Positions 32,041 to 45,349 are shown, counted from the first letter of the stretch. The stretch: 64,000 bases of DNA from Tipula vernalis (GCA_958295665.1 OY282558.1:189151586-189215585); one strand, 5' to 3'. Numbers and translations: made by a program. Notes: generated by a model not told the origin, from the sequence alone.

Positions 32041-33753
32041 TATTTCTCTCCGTGTAGTAGTTGGTTTTTCCTCTTTCTTCTTTGACTGCTGACCAAAGAT
32101 CTACATACATTTACTTCTCTCTACTTTTTTAGTATTTCATCAGCGTCACCTTTCATTTCGTAATGCATATGTTAATATGTGTATTCCGTTGCTCATTTTG
32201 TGATTGCTCAGTATGTACAATTAGTGTTTAGCCTCTATAAAGGAAAAGCTTTCATTTGAAGGCATCACAATATACAATTATACAGTTATTTGAAATATTT
32301 TTCAAATCTTAATTATATTTTATTTCTCTATTCCCTAAACTGATCAGACCTATATTCAGTTTTAATTGTTGCTTTCAACATAAAAAGTCATCACTGCTTC
32401 ACATAATCATCTTTACCAAACGAAATTCAAATTTTCGAAATATTTTGTTTATAAAATATTCTAAATTATCGTATAAATAAAAAACCTTATGTTGCACAAA
32501 AAACTATTTGCCACAATTTAAATATTTTCCGCTCCTAAATTTCTATTTCAAACAAACTCCTCAATTATAATGAAAACCAAATTTTGTATGGTGTGTTTAA
32601 GCACAATATATAAGTAAATCGTATAAAAGAATTTTCTTCGTTTTATATTCTTTTGTACTTTAATCAAATATTTAAATCGTTTGGCAAAATTCAGCAACAC
32701 AATCAAAAATTGCACAAAACTATACACAGAATACTGAATCGCAATATAAAAACTGGAAACTACAAAAGCAAGTTAAATTCTAAACATTGTAAATTGTATC
32801 AAAAAACAAGAAAAAAACAAGTTTAGAAGAACCAAATATTCTAAGATTAAATTAAACACAAAAACCTGATAACAATTTGAACATTTTGTTCGGAAAAATA
32901 GAAAAACAATGGAAACATTTAAAGAAAATGGAATAAAAGTTGTTTTTTCTAATTTACAGAAAACGAGCAAAAAATCGAGTATACCATACGGGTACATATA
33001 AAAGAGGAGGAAAAATAAAGTTTTAAAAAATGTATCTCTTCTGCAACAATATTATAGAAAATGTTAACAGTTTCTTATGTATATACTTGGATACAATATT
33101 CCGGTAATTTTATTTTATTTATTTTTTTAGATTTTTCCTGGAATTTTAATTTATTTAATATCAATTGTTGTTTGTGGAAAACTAAATTTGAAATTCAATA
33201 TAGAAATGTGTATCTCGTACTACATTTTAGTTGGGCTATGTACAACATGTCTTACATTAAAAATTTAAAATAGATGAAAAGTTAACTTTACTTAGTTGTT
33301 CCGTGTAACTTTTAGATTGTATGTGGGAGAACGTATTTTAAACTACATGCTGTTAAACTGAGAACAGCTAAACATTATTTACCTTGTTAAATCAATTTTT
33401 ACAAATGTAGAATAGAACTATAATCATTTTGGTTTTTTTCTTTTCAATTTAAATATAAATTAACATAGAGTTGATGTTATCAGTTTTACTTTTTTCAAAA
33501 AACAAAGTTAACAGAAAATACTAAAGGAAACTATTTAATATATTTACTAATGTCTGTAATAAAATAAAGAAATTTATTTTTGTATATATAATAAATTTAT
33601 AATTCCAATAAGTCACGAAATATCATAAGTTTTGATTAAAAATGTTTCTTTTTTTGCTTTTTTGGAACATAGTTCCGCATTATGTTTTAAAGTTGTTTGA
33701 GATTCATATTTTTAGTATTATACAATATATACCTAGGTGAATCTATGTATAGC
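32041..33753. other. Non-coding AT-rich stretch
   Basis: I see no gene, terminal repeat or tandem array here. Short frames lack recognisable domains and have the composition of random AT-rich DNA. It may be old decayed transposon or intergenic sequence. Confidence 0.5.
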
Positions 33754-33991
33754 TAGTGATGGGATGTTATCGATAGTGACTCCAATCGATAGTTATCGAT
33801 TGTTTATATTTAAAAATCGATACTATCGGTAGTAAATCGGTAGAAAAATTCTAAAAATTCAATATTATATAAATAAACCATAGATAGTAAAATCAGCAGC
33901 ATAACAACTTTTTTAGGGTTTAAAACGGCTTCGTCCATCGTTTAATATTTCTCGAGCAGCCGAAAAACTTCTTTCAGAGGGTACGGATGTG
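33754..33991 (-). pseudogene. hAT transposon, downstream part: dimerisation domain and terminus
   Basis: On the minus strand the frame begins at the insertion point 33991 and reads VPSERSFSAAREILNDGRSR, the conserved hAT C-terminal dimerisation motif, then breaks near 33915. Further out, TAGTGATGGG at 33754 looks like a hAT terminal repeat. Between them lie several ATCGATA-type motifs (one perfect TATCGATA at 33768-33775). The upstream part of the same gene is at 45962-46160; the frame matches across the 12-kb insertion once one TG duplication is removed. Confidence 0.65.
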
Positions 33992-34300
33992 CACAGTAAA
34001 AAATTTCTGTTGAATTTTACAAGAATTTTCAAGTGGGCAAAATGACCGAACTATTTCATGTAAAATTAAAGCGGTTGAAAAATACATTCCAGATTGAAAA
34101 ATAAGTGCAATAAAAACTAAATTCACTAGGTAAGTCATGTAAAAGTTTATCTAAAAAAAACTTGTAATTTTACATGAATAATTAGTTATGTGAACAAAAG
34201 CTCGTACTTTTTTGAATGCATTGTTGCGTACTTTTAAAAGCTTGTATTGTAATTTCTAATCATTTTGCATGAAATATATAGGGTAATATTAAAAATTAAA
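33992..34300 (-). repeat. Left terminal inverted repeat and subterminal repeats
   Basis: After CACAGTAAAAAAT come several copies, in both orientations, of a TTTTACATGA-like word: GAATTTTACAAG (34013), CATGTAAAATT (34060), CATGTAAAAGTT (34137), AATTTTACATGAAT (34168). The right end shows the same words. Subterminal repeats are binding sites of the element protein in EnSpm/CACTA elements. Confidence 0.55.
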
Positions 34301-34570
34301 ATGACCCATCTAAATGAAACGCAATCGTTCCAAAATTTTTTTTTATTTAATTAATTCTTATTTATTTATTTTAATTACACATTAAATTTATTCTTAATTA
34401 TAATGAGTAAAACGATTATGAATTAACTAATTCAATTGTTAATTTAAATAAAATAAAATAAAATAAAATACCTTAAAAATGATAAAACACATAATTCTGT
34501 CTTCCAAGTGGGATGAATAATTGCGGTAAAATTCAGTACATTTACTTTTAGCTAATATTAATTTACTAAT

Positions 34571-36391
34571 TCACAAAATTTTTTTTAAAAAGTTTCCTAC
34601 TTTAGATTTAAAATTCATTTTTTTCTTGCTTGAACGGGCAAAATTAACATCTACGTCGAGAAAAATTTTTTGCATCGCCTCGAGAGATTGTGATAATTCC
34701 GTCGGGTACTGAATATTGAATACATAAAAAGCAGCAATTGAGAGAAGTACAGCCATCTTAACTGAGCCGCATTTCGAATCAAATATTTGCTTCTCAACAT
34801 AAAAATATATAATTTTATTATTTTCAAGTTGATCTACAACGAAAAATATAATATCAGTATTAGAAGAGTATTATAATATTAAGTAGGTAATAAATAATTA
34901 CCAATAACTGCAAAGAATGGCATCGAAATAGATACTTCTATGTCATTTACTGATGATCCATACTGAAAAATATTAAAAAAATAATGTTGGTTTTAATTTA
35001 ATCCTAAGAAGTCAAGTTTAATAATTGTAAACATACCGCAAATTTTTTCATAAGAATATTCAAATTTTCATTAAAAAATGAGGTGATGATTTTTAAAATT
35101 TGTATATCCTCATCTGGTTCATCTTCTAATGACAAATTCTTCAGCTTATTACCAAACAGTAACAGCTTTTGTTTTATTGAACCCCATCAAACAACGTATC
35201 GTCTATGTTCATTAACTCAGAAAAATAAGCTAATAAGCACTTATGTGATAATAGATGTGGCCACTGATCTGCTACCTCTTTTATACTAGGGTTTTCATTT
35301 AAAAAACTCCGTTGATGATTAAAGGTAGATTTAAATTTTTGAAAAATTTATTTTTTTAATTCGTCGTTGTTAATTTCTCTTCCATAATTTTCTTTTAACC
35401 ATATTCGTTTCTCGGCAGCTTCATTATCTAGCAGTTGTTCATCGTTAATTTTTCAAAAAAAAAATTCGGCACTCCTTCTAATATGTTTATCTTTCTTTTT
35501 AAGCTTGGTGTGGCGATGGACAAGTTCGAATTTTAGTTAAATAATTGTTATGGTTAACTAACTTAATAACCAGTGTAATTGGTTCCTTGCAAATTAATTT
35601 GCCATTGCAATCGGTTACTGCCAGATTATTAGGATAAGATTCAATTAGATGAGCTGCTATTTTTCGACATATTTGTTGTGGAATATAGAAACTTTTACGA
35701 CGCATATCATTAATAACGCAGTGAATGAAGTCATTGAATAGTTTTCCCAGTGGTTTACCCTGATTTAGCAGTTCTACTATTTCGTCCGGCATTTTATTGA
35801 TGGGTAATGTATAGTCGCAAAACAATTTCTCTGCCTGCTTTACTCCAATACCAGTTGAATTTTGTGAATTATCAGAACTAAAAGAGGTGATTCTTCCACT
35901 CGACATTGAAATTGTGGAACTAATGGGACTATCTTGGGATAGAATATCATCATTGGTTGTAATCCACGTAATTATATTTTTTCCAGAATTTTCTGGTATT
36001 TGTTCATTAAAGGCCGATGTAATACTCGATGACGTTGATGGCGCTGGCACCCATGTGGAAGAGTTTTCCATTAATTGTAAAATTTCATTTTTTTTACAAA
36101 AATATTCGAGCACTTCAAGGTCCTCAATTTCGGTACCATCAGCTTCTAAGACTAGTTTTGATCCTGGTATTCCTGCTGCATTATCTAAAATTGAAATTTG
36201 CGAAAGTTATAATAAAATTTTAAAATTAAAATGTTAAGCCAACTTACCTTTTCAATTATATTTTCAATATTTCCATTAAAAATCAAACATTTTTTTATTA
36301 GTCGATCCCGATCCCAAATTTTCATGAAGAGCTGTTGTTGTGAATTCATTTTATAAGTAATTTTGATATATGCGTATATGTTCTGAAACAA
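34571..36391 (-). pseudogene. CIDE-N domain plus SAMD3-like transposon accessory gene
   Basis: First exon (ATG 36350 to 36249): FMKIWDRDRLIKKCLIFNGN, the start of a CIDE-N fold. GTAAGT at 36248 and TTTTAG at 36187 bound a 62-base AT-rich intron. Exon 2 continues KLVLEADGTEIEDLE... and ILQLMENSSTW, matching the VLEEDGTEV...W half of CIDE-N, but the phase is one base off, so an indel sits near the junction. After a Ser-rich linker, LPINKMPDEIVELLNQGKPL and the segment ending YPNNLAVTDCNGK resemble proteins annotated as SAMD3-like in fish. Later frames (to 34571, MAVLLSIAAFYVFNIQYP) match the C-terminal region of that type. Several frameshifts. CIDE-N domains mediate head-to-tail protein assembly; the role here is unknown. 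Confidence 0.55.
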
Positions 36392-36433
36392 ATAAATACA
36401 TTTTTGATTAGTACTTATAATTTTAAAAGATTT

Positions 36434-38950
36434 TCATTTATAAGGAACATACCAAATTATAGGTGTTGCTGCTTGTAACGTGACATAAGAAGTCTCACCA
36501 ATGTGGAAGGGAAGAAAGGGAAACGGAGAGGACAGGTTATAAAAATGAACGATATGTAAATCGGCATTCGAATCAGTAATTTCAAATAAACCTATCTTAT
36601 AGTTGAACATCATTTTAATATAGTTTCCTATAAATGCTACTTTAGAAAACTTAATATTAGCTAATATGTTTTTTATGTTTAAACAAATAACGTAACCGTT
36701 TTCAACATTGGAAATTGCCACTGATTGTCCAGAGAAATATTGTATGTTTTTGTATGTTAATTTATTGGCCTGATATACAAATATTTTTGGGACACTGAAT
36801 GAAAAATTTCCAGGTTCTAATCGCATAAATTTTGTTTTGATATTATTAGTTGAGAAACGCGTTTTGAAAAGAGTTGACTGTAACATTTGATGTCGCTCTG
36901 TCATTGTTTTTAACAAGTTGATAAAATTACGCGATTGTGATGCTATTTGCTTAAAATACTGATGTTTGCTTTCAAAACGAACGGTGGAAAATTTAACTAA
37001 AGGACCAAATAGTTTTAATAGCTCACCATAGTGTTGCATGAAATGATGCTTAGGTCTAAGAATCACATTTGGAAATAGTAATACACGCAATTCTAAATAT
37101 CTATTAATTAATCCCTCTACTAGATGAATCTGAGAAATTGTGACTGTATGTGATGAAACTATTTGTGAGATTTCTAGAAGATGTACGACCATTTCTAAAA
37201 CCAGGTCATTCGGATCTTTAATCTTGTCCAGAATGGCTAGGGGAAATAGTATAAGTATATAATGCATGACCTGTTAGTTTTTTATTATTATGTTTAATTT
37301 CAGGAAAACTTGAATTGTATTTCGAAGCTTTTTGTAAACATTCTAAATTCATATTCAAATAATCATACGTGAACCAGTGATTTTTCACAAAATAATTAAT
37401 AGCTAAGCATAAGTCGAATGGAATAATACCTTCGTACAAATCATGAGCTATACACGGCGGAAGGCCCGGGTTGCTCACATGGAAATATTTCAAGAGATTA
37501 AAACAAGAGTTATGTTTAATTCCGTTGACAGAATCATGAAATTCCAAGTTTCGAACATCCGCATTGTAAGAGGTTTTTGTTCTTAAACTCAATCGCGTGC
37601 GAAAATTCTCTCTGATAGCTTTTAAGGTGACATGACAGAATCTGCAAAAATACTCTGTAGAACTGAAGTTTTCCAAAAATCCTCCGATTTGATGAGCCCC
37701 CAAATTATCAGCACAAATTGCAATTAGAGAACCTTTTATGTATCCGATCTCCTCATCAAACACTATACCAATAGTTTCTAGTTTGCTTAAATCTGATAAA
37801 AGTTTGTCAAAAATTTTATCGAATCCAAATGTCTTTACATGAGATTCTGTGCATAGCAAAGCTAGCATGATGTTATTGATTTTGGATCTATTATGAACAT
37901 CTAAATTTCCTATCAAAAAATAAACTGCCAAAACTTGGTGTTTACTTTTAGCAGACCCTAAAGGATTGCAAACTTCAAATGCATCTGCATAAAATATTAC
38001 TTCAATTTTTTTGTTGATAAAAAAATCTATTATTTTGGTATATAAATCCATCAGTATAATCGTAAAATTTGGAGTAATTTCTTTCTTGAGCTATACTTGT
38101 ATAGAACTGAGAAACAATTTGGGGGTCTTTGAAAACAAGATTTGTGGTGGTTATTTATACCTAATAAAATTTTTATGGGTTTAACGTAATAATCAGATGT
38201 TAATTTTTTTGCTCGTTTATAAGTCGACAGTGAATTATCCGAAATTAAATTTATTTGAGGAAGAATTGCCGCTAACACTTTACTTTTCAATTCATTTTGC
38301 TCGTTATGCTGACTAAAAATATTATCGATGGATTCGCGAACATTGGTTTCAAGAAAATTTGAACAAAGTGAAAAATTATCTGCGATTTTGGAAATTATTC
38401 GTTCTGGTATATTATGCTCGCTTTTCAAATTAATTAGAAATTGTTCAGTAACATTTGGAATATTAATATATTTTGTGCCCTCACGTTCAGGAAACTTTCT
38501 AAAATGATTTATAACATTCTCATTCTCTCCCTCATGTATCGGTAGCTTCTCGGACAAAAAGTTATTTTCCTCATTAAATGTAACTGGATTGTTCAAATCA
38601 GAAGTACATATAAGTTGACGATTCTGTAATTTGTTTAACAAGAATTTGACTTTATGAGTACAAGTTACAGAAAGTCGTAAGTGCTTTAATAAATGGTGTA
38701 GTAATTGTTCTATTACAAAAGTTTTGAAGGAGCAATTTTTAATTTGACATACTAAATTTTTTTGATTATGTGTTAGTTTCTTGGTATTTTTACGATGGAT
38801 TTTATAATAATGAGAAGCAAAACTAACAAATTTAGAATAAGTTCGATTACAATTATTAAATATGCATTTAAACACTACGTTAAATTCATTTTTATGAGAT
38901 TTTAAATGGATAAAATATTTTTCTTCATCAATACATGACACAAATACCAC
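36434..38950 (-). pseudogene. Zinc-finger/tnp2-like (CMC-type) transposase, copy 2
   Basis: Three frames in order. 38950-38051: C2H2-like fingers (FKCIFNNCNRTYSKFVSFASH...H; CQIKNCSFKTFVIEQLLHHLLKH) and a linker. 38051-37218: FYADAFEVCNPLGSAKSKHQ, the first acidic motif, then NLDVHNRSKINNI, ICADNLGAHQIGGFLENF, EYFCRFCH, and CIAHDLYEGIIPFDL. 37267-36434: LRPKHHFMQHYGELLKLFGPL and VRFESKHQYFK, NFINLLKTMTERHQ, then a C-terminal module. Small indels near 38000-38110 and 37240 break the frames. Size when whole would be about 850 residues. It presumably cuts at the CACAGT ends. Motif order resembles tnp2/CACTA transposases; exact superfamily is inferred. Confidence 0.62.
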
Positions 38951-39552
38951 AAATGAACATTTTTGTTTATTGAATCGAATTTAATTGGAAAATACCGGGC
39001 GTTGCAATCATCTGAAATTTATTTTATATTAATTTCGTTTTATTGTGACTATAGAAGAACAGATAAATCTCGTAATCTACAGTGGTGTTCAATGAAATAG
39101 CATACTATGTAATTTTTTCATTTTTCATAACTGTTTTCTTTATTTGAAGGTTTATATATACTCGATCTATAACTAAAAAAATATCATAGAAAATTGATAA
39201 ATATTATTTTATTATTAACAATTTCCAAATAAAATCCCCAACTGTGATATTTCATTGAACACCACTGTATATCCGTTAACCCCGTTGACTTCATATATTT
39301 TGTACGAATAGAAAGAACGATTTTGTAAACTACAGCGATTTTTTTTAATAAACTTTTTGATTTTAAAATAATTTTTTGAAGAACAAATGGATAGTTTAGT
39401 TATAAAATGGTTTAAATATAATTATTTATGAATTGTTAACCCAAAAATTGCCGACATTTTTATTTATTTCTATCAAATTTAACTATGTTCAACCGGGTGA
39501 AGGATTAAAACAAACTATAACCTATTCTCAACACTTTCACTTCAAAAATTAT
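38951..39552. other. Transposase upstream region with MITE
   Basis: Upstream of the minus-strand transposase. Apart from the MITE at 39080-39267 I see no feature. It ends in the 24-bp sequence (39529-39552) that is repeated at 45400-45423. Confidence 0.5.
39080..39267. mobile_element. Tc1/mariner-type MITE, 188 bp
   Basis: CAGTGGTGTTCAATGAAATA at the left end is repeated exactly in inverted form at the right end, with TA on both sides (39078-39079, 39268-39269). It has no coding capacity. Confidence 0.85.
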
Positions 39553-39946
39553 TGATTGATTGATTGATTGTGATTGATTGTGAGTATGCGGCCAAGCATT
39601 ATAGCAAGTCTCCCGGACTCCCGGGCACACACCGTACACCCGTTTACACATAACAAAACCGAAGGATAGGATAGGATTATTAGTTGGGACAGACTCGACC
39701 CGGTTACAGACACCAATGCGATCGATAGTTAGTAAATAGACGGCACAAAAGACAACACAATCTAACTACATTTTTAGATGATCATTTCTCTGGAATCCAG
39801 GGCCGGATACTCAGGACTCCCTAAACCTAAATTAAAAATTATTAATGTTGTAATTTCCCCCTGTTCGCCTTTCATTAATTTACCTGATAAAATAATTAAG
39901 AAAATCTAAAATTACTAAGTTAAAATTATAATTATAATTACAATTA

Positions 39947-40181
39947 CAGTAGAACTCGCTTATAGCGAACACTCAAGGGACACAATTTTGTTCACTATAG
40001 CCGGCTGTTCATTTTAATCAAATATTCGTTTACGTTTATAAACGTAGTTCTTTGTTTGTAGTGTATAAGAAAAAATAAGTGTTCGTGCAAATTCAAGGCA
40101 CAGAACTATATGGCAAAACTATATGATCATTATAAGCTTTTGTTCGTTATATACATGGTTTGGTATAAACGGATTCTACTG
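39947..40181. mobile_element. pogo/Tigger-like MITE, 235 bp
   Basis: Ends CAGTAGAACTCGCTTATAGC and, reversed, CAGTAGAATCCGTTTATACC, with TA flanks at 39945-39946 and 40182-40183. The end sequence resembles pogo-group MITEs. It sits between satellite A blocks and has no coding sequence. Confidence 0.75.
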
Positions 40182-42999
40182 TATTATAAAAAACATCATT
40201 ATAACAAAATAAAGATACATTTAAATAAAATAAAGTTGAAATTAAACTTTCATGATTTATTATGAGTGTACAACGAAGCATCATAGCAGGATCTCCCGGA
40301 CTCCCGGGCCCATGCCGTATATCCGTACACATATAACAAAACCGAAGGATTGGATAGGATTATTAGTTGGGACAGACTCGACCCGGTTACAGACACCAAT
40401 GCGATAGATAGTTAGTAAATTATTAGTACAATATATAATAAATAGGTTAGCACAAGACAGCACAATCTAACTACATTATTAGATGATTATTTCTCTGGAA
40501 TCCAGGGCGGGATACTCAGGACTCCCTAAATCCTAACTCTAAAACAGGACTTCAAAAGTATTAATTATTAATGTTGTAATTTCATCCTGATCCGTCTTTC
40601 GGACGAAAAGAAAATATACAATTATGAATTCAATTATTTTATAAAATTTATATAAAATGATTAACATGATAATATTACAGCACCACAATACATAGATTTA
40701 TTAATAATTCAATAAATCAATTAGGTACTATAAGTATATTAAGAATCAACAAATAAAATTAATATACAAATTCTCAGACGACTCTGAAAACTAAATTTAA
40801 TTAATAAACATCATAATAACAAATTTTATTACTTAAATAAATAATTATTATAACAGGATCTTCAGTATTCCCGAGCGCACCTCGTGCACCCACTTATCCA
40901 TCCCCAGCCGAAGGATAAGAATAAATTGTTAGTAATTATATAGTAAAAATAGTTAGCACAGGACAACACAATTTCTAAACTACAGCTTATTCACTACTTA
41001 TTAATCCTGGAGGGTTGATTCAAACTAAAATTTAAATTTGAAATTCGGGATTAATTTTGATCCCTATAATAATGATTAATTCTAGAACTATGTTTATTCT
41101 GAAAATTGGATTATTTATTAGTAAATTAAAAAGAGATCCCTTTAAGTATTTTAAAACTAAATTAATTAAAATATATTAATGGACAAAACAGAATATATTA
41201 CACATTACAAAAAATTAACATTTTATTGATTGAGAGTGTACGGCCAAGCATTATAGCAGGATCTCCCGGACTTCCGGGCACACACAGTACACCCATGTAC
41301 ATATAACAAAACCGAAGGATAGGACAGGATTATTAGTTGGGCCAGACACGACCCGGTTACAGAGACCAAAGTGATCGATAGTTAGTAAATTATTAGTACA
41401 ATATATAATAAATAGATTAGCACAAGACAGCACAATCTAACTGTATTGTTAGATTATCATTTCTCTGAAATCCAGGGCCGGATACTCAAGGCTTCCTAAA
41501 TTTAAATCGGGACATAAAATTATTAATGTTGTAATTTCCCCTGTCCGCCGTTCATTAATTTACCTTATAAAATATTTAAGAAACATTTAAAATTACTAAG
41601 CTAAGATTACAAAAACCGCGCTTATTTCATTTTTCATGGTCCTTCTATATCTAATTAATTAATTATTATGTACTGCAACATGAATTAGAATAAACATTAA
41701 AAACCATTTTAAAGATAAAATTTTACTTAAAATTAATCAGAAATTTCCTACCGATCAAGAAAAAGAGAATAAATAATTAAAAATTCAATTATTTTATAAA
41801 ATTTATAATAAATAATTTAAAAATGATAATGTTACAGCACCACAACAGCCTAAAATCATCAATAATTCAGTTAGTACTATAAGTAGTATATCAAGAATGA
41901 ACAAATAAAATCAATATATAATTTCCCAAGCAATTCTGAAAACAAATTTTAATTAATAAATCACCATAATATTACAGCTAATTCTGAATTTCAGGATTAA
42001 TTTAATCTCCATATGAAAGATTGATTCTGGAACTATATTCTATTCTGAAAATTGAATTATTTATTAGCAAATTAAGGAAGAGAAACCTTTAAATATTTTT
42101 AATCTAAATTAATTATTATATATTAATGAGCAAAACACAATATATTACATAGAAGAATTACAAAAATTAACATTTTATGAAATTGCCTATGTAAACTCTC
42201 CCACTTCTAAGCTAAAATTCCAAAAGAATGTTTAAAAATTTTAAATTGTTAAGTTATAATTTAAATTCACAGCACTTGTTCCGTTAGTTACCATTCTCCT
42301 GTAAATAGTTAATTAATTGTTTACCTACTGCAACTAGATTTAAAAATAAAAGTTGAAATTTTATATTTAACCAAACTATTAAATTTAAATTAATCGGCAA
42401 TTTCCTACAAATCTAGAAAAAGGAAATTAATAATGTAGAAATTAATTATTTATTTATAAAAGTATATAATATAATTTAAACATTAATCATAATACTACGC
42501 AAAAAAGTCTAGAATATTAATAATTTAGTTAAGTACTACATGTACCTTTATATGATATTTACTAATAAAACACAATTAGAGTTTCCCAGGTATCCCTGAA
42601 AATTAAATTGCTTTACTACATAATTAATAGAAATTAACTTATATAAATTAGTTAGTGATAAATAAAATAAAATAGATAACACAAGAACAATACATTTTCT
42701 ACGCTACATAACTGCTGCTTGAAGTTTCTGGATGTTGAGCGAGAATTCACCAATATTTCTGTAGCTTAGAGACGATCTAACAATTATATATAATTAAATA
42801 TACTTAATATCAACTGGACCATCAGACAAAAATACCCGAACAAACTATGACACTTTGATATAATTAAATTAAATTAAACTGACAAGAAGTATTGAAATAT
42901 TTTCATCAATACCTCAAATAATTTTGCAATGCAATGCAATTTACAATATCATATAAAAGGGAATTTCCCTTATTCTAGATAACGTACGATGCTATTCAT

Positions 43000-44540
43000 T
43001 TAATTAGTATAATATTTCAATCTATATACATAAATATTTATCGAAATAGCAACATTAATATAAATTACAATTAAATACCAATAAAGTGATTGATTTTAGC
43101 AGAAGATAATTCTTGATAATTGCAACGACAAGAAACTTATCAAAATAAATCCCTACAATATGTAATATCAAACGGTAGCATCAGTTTCAAAAAAAGAAAT
43201 TTATTGAAACCAAATCAACACAAATAAGCAACGTTGTAAACGCCCACGACTTTAACTAAGTCGACTGAGCGGTAATTTGCACGAGTAGCAAAATCAGCTA
43301 CCCCAAAATCAGCTCCAATGATTAATCCCGGATGTCATCCAAATATTTATGTCTGATAGTGTACATATTCAATTGATTTGCTTCAACTTAGTCATTTTCA
43401 CAACCCAAAAATAAAACTTATAAAATATTAGACTACCTAAATAAAAATCCAATTAGCATCATTTACCAATTGAAGAGATCACCGCCACCAAAAACCTGAA
43501 CCTAATCAATATTTCAGAAATTTATCTCTTTATTAATAAATAAATACAAATATGTTTATCCAAAATTTTAACTCAGTTCACGGACCTCATTCCCTGCCAA
43601 ATCAAGCATGCAAAGTAAATAAAACAATAAATAATAAATAAATAAATAAATTCAATGAAAATTAACCCTTACTTTCTTAAAAATGTATCGATGTGTTATA
43701 TACATACGTAATTATGACGATTATGTGTACATCCCACCATCTAAATTTCAATAAATCCATTAAGACAACCATTAAACTCAAAAATCAAATCTTAACTTAA
43801 TTTAAACCAACATTTCCAAATTCGCAATTCATTTATCTATTTATTTATTTATTTAGACAATTTATAATTTATAATAATAATTAAATTAATTAGAAAACAA
43901 TTTGATTCATTATGTAATACCCTGTAAAAAAAAATTATTAATCCTATCTAAATAAACCGTTCAAACGAATTGTATAAGACAGCTCCCAATTCCAATTCTA
44001 ATCAAACCAATTCGATTATACAAAGTATAAAAATCCTATTTGAGTCGAATATACAAATTCCACTGCGCTTACACAACACATGATTTCAATAATAGCTGCA
44101 TTTTGTTGAGAAAAAATTAATTCGAATTATTTTGGAGTTATCTCTTTCTCAACAGAACAAGCCGCGAAATATTTTTTCGATTTAATTTTTATATTCTATG
44201 TTGGTATTTCTTCGGTTTTTATTCAAGCAGTTACGTATTTTATTTGTTCGAGCTCGAATTAAATAATTCAAATTTTTTGTTCGAATCATTTAATTCTTGT
44301 CACGTGCAATTGTTGTTGTAAATTTCTCAACAAAATACAGCTAATATCATAGTTGTTTCGTGAGTACACAAAAACACAAAAAGATTAATACACCTGCATT
44401 CAAGTAACAAAATCCTATATACTAAAACCAAAAACATACTAAAACCACCAACACACATTGACGATAAATATTTTCTACCATCTTTCATGTGCGTATTAGT
44501 AGGACTTATAGGATATATAAACACACTTAACTATGTAACG
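43000..44540. other. AT-rich stretch without gene
   Basis: I see no gene. It contains short ATAA/ATTT runs (for example 43630-43650 and 43840-43857) and no recognisable domain in any frame. Confidence 0.45.
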
Positions 44541-44920
44541 CAAAAAATTCTCTTTTTGTTGTTGTTTGTGCGTTATAATACACAAACCAACAAAATATAT
44601 TACATTTCCTTAACAGAATCCGTGTAAAGAGCAAACAAGCAGCTGTACAACCATATTGTTGATCCTACCATATATGAATCAAGTTGTATGGATGTATTAG
44701 TGCCCATTTCACACAACAGTAAATTACTTGTGACTGCTGTTTGCTGTATCAAAACCAACGTAAAGATTCTCTTTCTCGTTGTTGTTTGTACTTTATAATA
44801 CAAAAACCAACAAAACCACGCACACTTCCTTCACAGAAATCGTGCAAAGAGAAAACGACACAGCTACATAGTACACAAACATATTTATGGCCCTTTTATA
44901 TACTAAATTATAAGTATGTA
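44541..44920. repeat. Two-copy tandem duplication, 218-bp period
   Basis: ATTCTCTTTTTGTTGTTGTTTG at 44546 recurs as ATTCTCTTTCTCGTTGTTG at 44764. The following sequence (ATAATACA.AAACCAACAAA, TTCCTT.ACAGAA.TCGTG.AAAGAG) is also shared. The copies are clearly diverged. Confidence 0.65.
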
Positions 44921-45349
44921 TTAGTGTCTTAAAAATAAAATCTAATACCAAATTTATTGCGACTTATTTTATATACCATAATTTAAAATTTATTTCAATA
45001 CTATCTAAATATTAAACTTTAGTAATTAAAAATTGAAATTTGATTGTACATATTTACAATCCACAAAATATAAAATCATGCACTTTTAATTTTTCTATCT
45101 ACAAAAATAAAAAAAATAAAAAATATTGCCTGACAAATGCATCCCGGTGGATTGCATTTTCCAAAATTACACTTTAGTTTAATTATTTTCACTACACATT
45201 ACACTAAACTTAAATTTAATTAGAATTAAATTTAAAATTTAAAATATAAAATTAAAATGTATATACATATGTATATAAAGTATATACATATCAGTACATA
45301 AGAAACAAAAAATAAAAAGAAAAGAAAATTAAATTAAATTAAATTTTTG

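Noticed and set aside
29269..33310. AGTAAAGTTACACG-like words at 29277 and, inverted, near 33290 as transposon ends
   Set aside because: Match is short and imperfect, with no target duplication found.
36391..36446. Splicing of the transposase to the CIDE-N gene through a GTATGT donor and TTTCAG acceptor
   Set aside because: The canonical join creates a TGA at once, so I treat them as two genes.
40281..41433. Two similar 60-residue minus-strand frames (40281-40463 and 41251-41433)
   Set aside because: They are the same part of the repeated A block, without domain motifs; similarity reflects repeat copies, not selection.
39582..42610. Repeat array as a CRISPR
   Set aside because: Units are hundreds of bases, irregular and diverged, with no short spacers; the sequence is eukaryotic.
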